From: Malus domestica
Lineage: Eukaryota; Streptophyta; Magnoliopsida; Rosales; Rosaceae
NCBI RefSeq assembly: GCF_042453785.1
Contig: NC_091672.1
Location: forward strand, 4,122,001 to 4,186,000
Direction of reading: 5' to 3'
Length of the DNA: 64,000 bases
Of this stretch, positions 61,060-64,000 are shown in pieces. The position numbers and the translations under genes were made by a program. The notes under the pieces are model-generated. The model saw nothing but the letters and a program-made list of their open reading frames with translations. It was not told the origin of the DNA and searched no databases. How positions within the stretch are numbered: position 1 is the first letter of the stretch; every line of letters starts with the position of its first letter.

Positions 61060-62745
61060 GACATCGAAGAGGCGCCTGCTCAGAAATCGAAGAGGCGTTT
61101 GCTTTCTCAAAAGCTGGGCTGCTTAGAGACCACGAGGGTGATCTCATAAATCGAAGAGGTGTTTGCTTTCTCAAAAGTTGGGCTGCTCAAAGACCATGAA
61201 AGCCGATCTCAGAAATCGAAGAGGCGCTCGCTTTCTCAAAAGCTGGGCTTCTCAGAGACCACGAGGGCCGATCTCAGAAATCGAAGAGGCACCTACTTTT
61301 CCAGCCTTGTCAGCACCTGTCACACGCACACTCAGCTTTGCGGAAATTATGGGTATTCTGTCGAAGACTTCTGGGGAAGTAGAAAACACATGAATCTTAC
61401 TGTCCAATCACCCACTTCCCACACGCAACAATAGCTCATGGGTACCACAGATAACTTTGCTAAAGTTCTCTGCCAAAGTTGAGCACGTGAAGCTTGCAGC
61501 TCCCACTACATCGCTCTGACCAAGAAGGGTAAAATAATAGCAAAGAAACAGCACTAACAAAGTTTAGACCCATAAATTTTGAAGGTCTAGCTACCATATT
61601 ATTACCCACAAGGGTAAAGGAACAGTACCACTGCTGGATAATTGGAAAGTCCCTGTGTGTCAACCTCTGTGCCTTGTGGCAAGGTAGACTAGCAAACATG
61701 CCCAACCTTTACTCACATTTTCGAGAAAACACTCCCAATAAGATTGCTTGCTCCAAAATCGAAGAGGCACCGTCCTCCGAATCTCGAGAGCCAGACTCCC
61801 AACATGACTACTTTCTCAAAAATCGAAGAGAGGGTAAATGAACAGTACCATTGCTGGATAATTGGAAAGTCCCTGTATGTCAACCTCTGTGCTTCGTGGC
61901 AAGGTAGACTAGCAAACATGCCCAACCTTTACTCACATTCGAGAAAACACTTCCAACAAGATTGCTTGCTCCAAAATCGAAGAGGCACCGCCCTCCGAAT
62001 CTCGAGAGCCAGACTCCCAACATGATTACTTTCTCAAAAATCGAAGAGACACTGCTCCCCGAATCTCGAGAGCTAGACCCCCAGCATGATTGCTTTCTCA
62101 AAAATCGAAGAGGCATCGTTCTCTGAATCAATCGAAGAGGCGCTCGCTTTCTCAAAAGCTGGGCTGCTCAGAGATCACGAGGGCCGATCTCAGAAATCGA
62201 AGAGGCACCTACTTTTCTAGCCTTGTCAGCACCTGTCACACGCACACTCAGCTTTGCGGAAATTATGGGCATTCTGTCGAAGACTTCTGGTGAAGTCGAA
62301 AACACATGAATCTTACTGTTCAATCACCCACTTCCCACACGCAACAATAGCTCATGGGTACCACAGATAACTTTGCCAAAGTCTCTGCCAAAGTTGAGCA
62401 CGTGAAGCTTGCAGCTCCCACTATATCGCTCTGACCAAGAAAGGTAAAAGAATAGCAAAGAAACAGCACTAACAAAGTTTAGACACATAAATTTTGAAGG
62501 TCTAGCTACCATATTATTACCCACAAGGGTAAAGGAATAGTACCACTGCTGGATAATTAGAAAGTCCCTGTGTGTCAACCTCCGTGCTTCGTGGCAAGGT
62601 AGACTAGCAAACATGCCGAACCTTTACTCACATCCGAGAAAACACTCCCAACAAGATTGCTTACTCCAAAATCGAAGAGGCACCGCCCTCCGAATCTCGA
62701 GAGCCAGACTCCCAACATGATTACTTTCTCAAAAATCGAAGAGAC
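61060..62745. repeat. ATCGAAGAG-core repeat array
   Basis: The core ATCGAAGAG occurs 14 times: starts at 61063, 61086, 61150, 61215, 61280, 61758, 61822, 61976, 62040, 62104, 62131, 62196, 62671 and 62735. In the first part units are about 64 bp and include CTTTCTCAAAAGCTGGGCTG and GACCACGAGGG. In the second part the core precedes CACCG(C/T)CCTCCGAATCTCG and alternates with ATGATTACTTTCTCAAAA. A larger ~915-bp unit is repeated, copies starting at about 61287 and 62203. Confidence 0.9.
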
Positions 62746-62785
62746 ACTGCTCCCCGAATCTCGAGAGCCAGACCCCCAGCATGAT

Positions 62786-64000
62786 TTTTTTTTTTTTGAG
62801 AAGAAACAATTTTATTAAAGAATAGAGAAAAATATAGAAGTGGATAAGAAGTCCACCAACAAATTAGAAAGGAAAATCCCAATAAGATTTGGCTACAGTA
62901 GCCAATTCTAGACCTAGCTCACTTAACTGCTGCTAACAAATCCCACAGTATTTGAGATAGAGAGCAATTATCAAACTCTTTAGTAACCGAAGCCCAAAAA
63001 GATGCCCAATATTTTACTCTCCCCCAAAGTACTTCTGCCCCCACTCCAGTATAGTCTTCAAAAATCCTTCTGTTGCGTTCCAGCCATATATTCCAAAAAA
63101 TTGCCGATACCAGGCAACCCCACAGAGCTTTGGATTTTTTCCCTTTTCCAAGTGCCTTAAAATTGGTGCTTAGTAGCTCAAAACACCCTTTAGGAATGAC
63201 CCAACTTACTTTAACCTCCTGAAACAGTTTCCACCATAGTTGGATCGAGTAGGAGCAATGAAGAAAGATGTGATTTACACTCTCCTCCTTAGCTTTACAT
63301 AAACTACACCAATGTGGGGATAAACACATCTGAGGGTTTCTCCTTTGAATTTTGTCGCAAGTGTTGAGACTCCCAGTGGCCACAAGCCATACAAGTATTT
63401 TAACCTTTGGAGGAACTTTTGATTTCCAAATCTGAGAGTAGGGTGGATAATAGTGCACAATCCCATTGTTGCTCAGCGATGAACGATAGGATTTGCATGT
63501 GAACAAACCCGAAGCTTCTAGGTTCCACCTTCTGTTATCCATTTTTGATGGAGACAAGCTAACCACTTCCACTTTCTGTAATAAGCTGGCCGCCTCTTCT
63601 ATCTCCATCTCATTCAGATTTCTCCTAAAATCAAAGTTCCAACTCAAGGAACTTGACGAAGCTTCCACAAAGCTAGATATGTTATGATTATGCTTCCTCG
63701 ATAATAAGAATAATCTGGGGAATTGCTCCTTCAGCGGTCCCCCTGCTAACCACCCATCCTCCCAAAACCTCACCCTCTCTCCATTGCCCACATCAAACTT
63801 GCAACATCTAAGAAACTGATGAGCACCACTCGAAATGTCTTTCCATGGGCTACGACTTGAAACCCTCCTTGGAGAGGAAGTGCATTCCATCCATTAACTT
63901 GTAGCCCATACTTGCTTCTTATCACCTTGTGCCATAGGGAATGAGACTCCCTTGGGAATCTCCACAACCACTTAGCCAATAGTGCTTCGTTCTGATTCCT
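62786..64000 (-). mobile_element. L1-type LINE, 3' part, running off the window
   Basis: A poly-T run (62786-62799) is the poly-A tail of a minus-strand LINE inserted into the ATCGAAGAG array. After a 3' UTR of about 120 bp, the ORF ends at 62919-62921 and is open to 63890: GNGERVRFWEDGWL, WKSKVPPKVKILVWL, then the zinc-binding RVT domain (WCSLCKAKEESVNHIFLHCS) and FWNIWLERNRRIFED. At about 63880 the frame shifts (continuing KWLWRFPRESHSLWHKVIRS in another frame). The reverse transcriptase and endonuclease lie beyond 64000. Confidence 0.92.

Larger units (their letters stand above)
60103..62785 (-). mobile_element. Repeat element with coiled-coil ORF and ATCGAAGAG array
   Basis: A composite repeat. 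It holds the minus-strand ORF 60243-60923, a 64-bp tandem array at 61060-61290 and two ~590-bp direct copies (from about 61287 and from about 62203). I recall very similar sequence being common in apple DNA, so I treat it as part of an LTR retrotransposon or derivative; no LTR pair was found here and the element's ends are not visible. Confidence 0.55.

Noticed and set aside
61060..62745. CRISPR-like array
   Set aside because: Eukaryotic DNA, unequal spacers that are themselves repeated, no cas genes; it is retroelement tandem repeat.

Overview
Plant nuclear DNA, most likely from a rosaceous tree of the apple/pear group. The genes have GT-AG introns. Five minus-strand protein genes are recognisable: an alcohol acyltransferase of the BAHD family, an EXO70A1 exocyst subunit, a short conserved plant protein with a WLPSD motif, a DUF7138-like protein and the cohesin acetyltransferase CTF7/ECO1. 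Transposable elements fill much of the rest. The genus assignment is an inference from gene similarity and repeat style; no search was run.

Layout. The left half is a direct segmental duplication. Copy A (about 1733-15309) holds a dead BAHD acyltransferase (1951-13669) and the last exons of an EXO70 gene (15063-15309). Copy B (about 26057-36652) holds the intact acyltransferase (26278-31266) and runs into a complete EXO70A1 gene (36402-42319). Between them lies a LINE fragment lacking both ends (15310-18637 plus 25924-26056). It was later split by a non-autonomous LTR retrotransposon (18638-25923), which itself carries a solo LTR (19772-21571). Each copy then gained its own insertions. Copy A received a full Ty1/copia element in the acyltransferase intron (5307-12578, target duplication AATAT) and several MITEs. 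Copy B received a Helitron (28853-30630), MITEs, a foldback element and a solo LTR (34476-35943). These copy-specific insertions can be read off directly because each sister copy shows the empty site.

The right half (42-57 kb) is gene-bearing: EXO70A1, the WLPSD protein (45948-46987), the DUF7138-like gene (49638-50369) and CTF7 (54838-57108), separated by MITEs, a LINE remnant and a solo LTR sitting inside a MITE. From 58.9 kb to the end the window is repeat DNA: a 5'-truncated RTE LINE, a repeat-borne 226-aa coiled-coil reading frame, a block built on an ATCGAAGAG core, and the 3' part of an L1-type LINE running off the edge.

The genes do not form a pathway. The acyltransferase would make volatile or benzoyl esters in the cytosol, EXO70A1 tethers secretory vesicles, and CTF7 acetylates cohesin in S phase. 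The main story is duplication, gene death in one copy, and layered transposition. I saw no clearly new biological system. The items most worth checking are the LINE-filled duplication junction, the copy-specific promoter insertions of the surviving acyltransferase, and the repeat-borne coiled-coil ORF.
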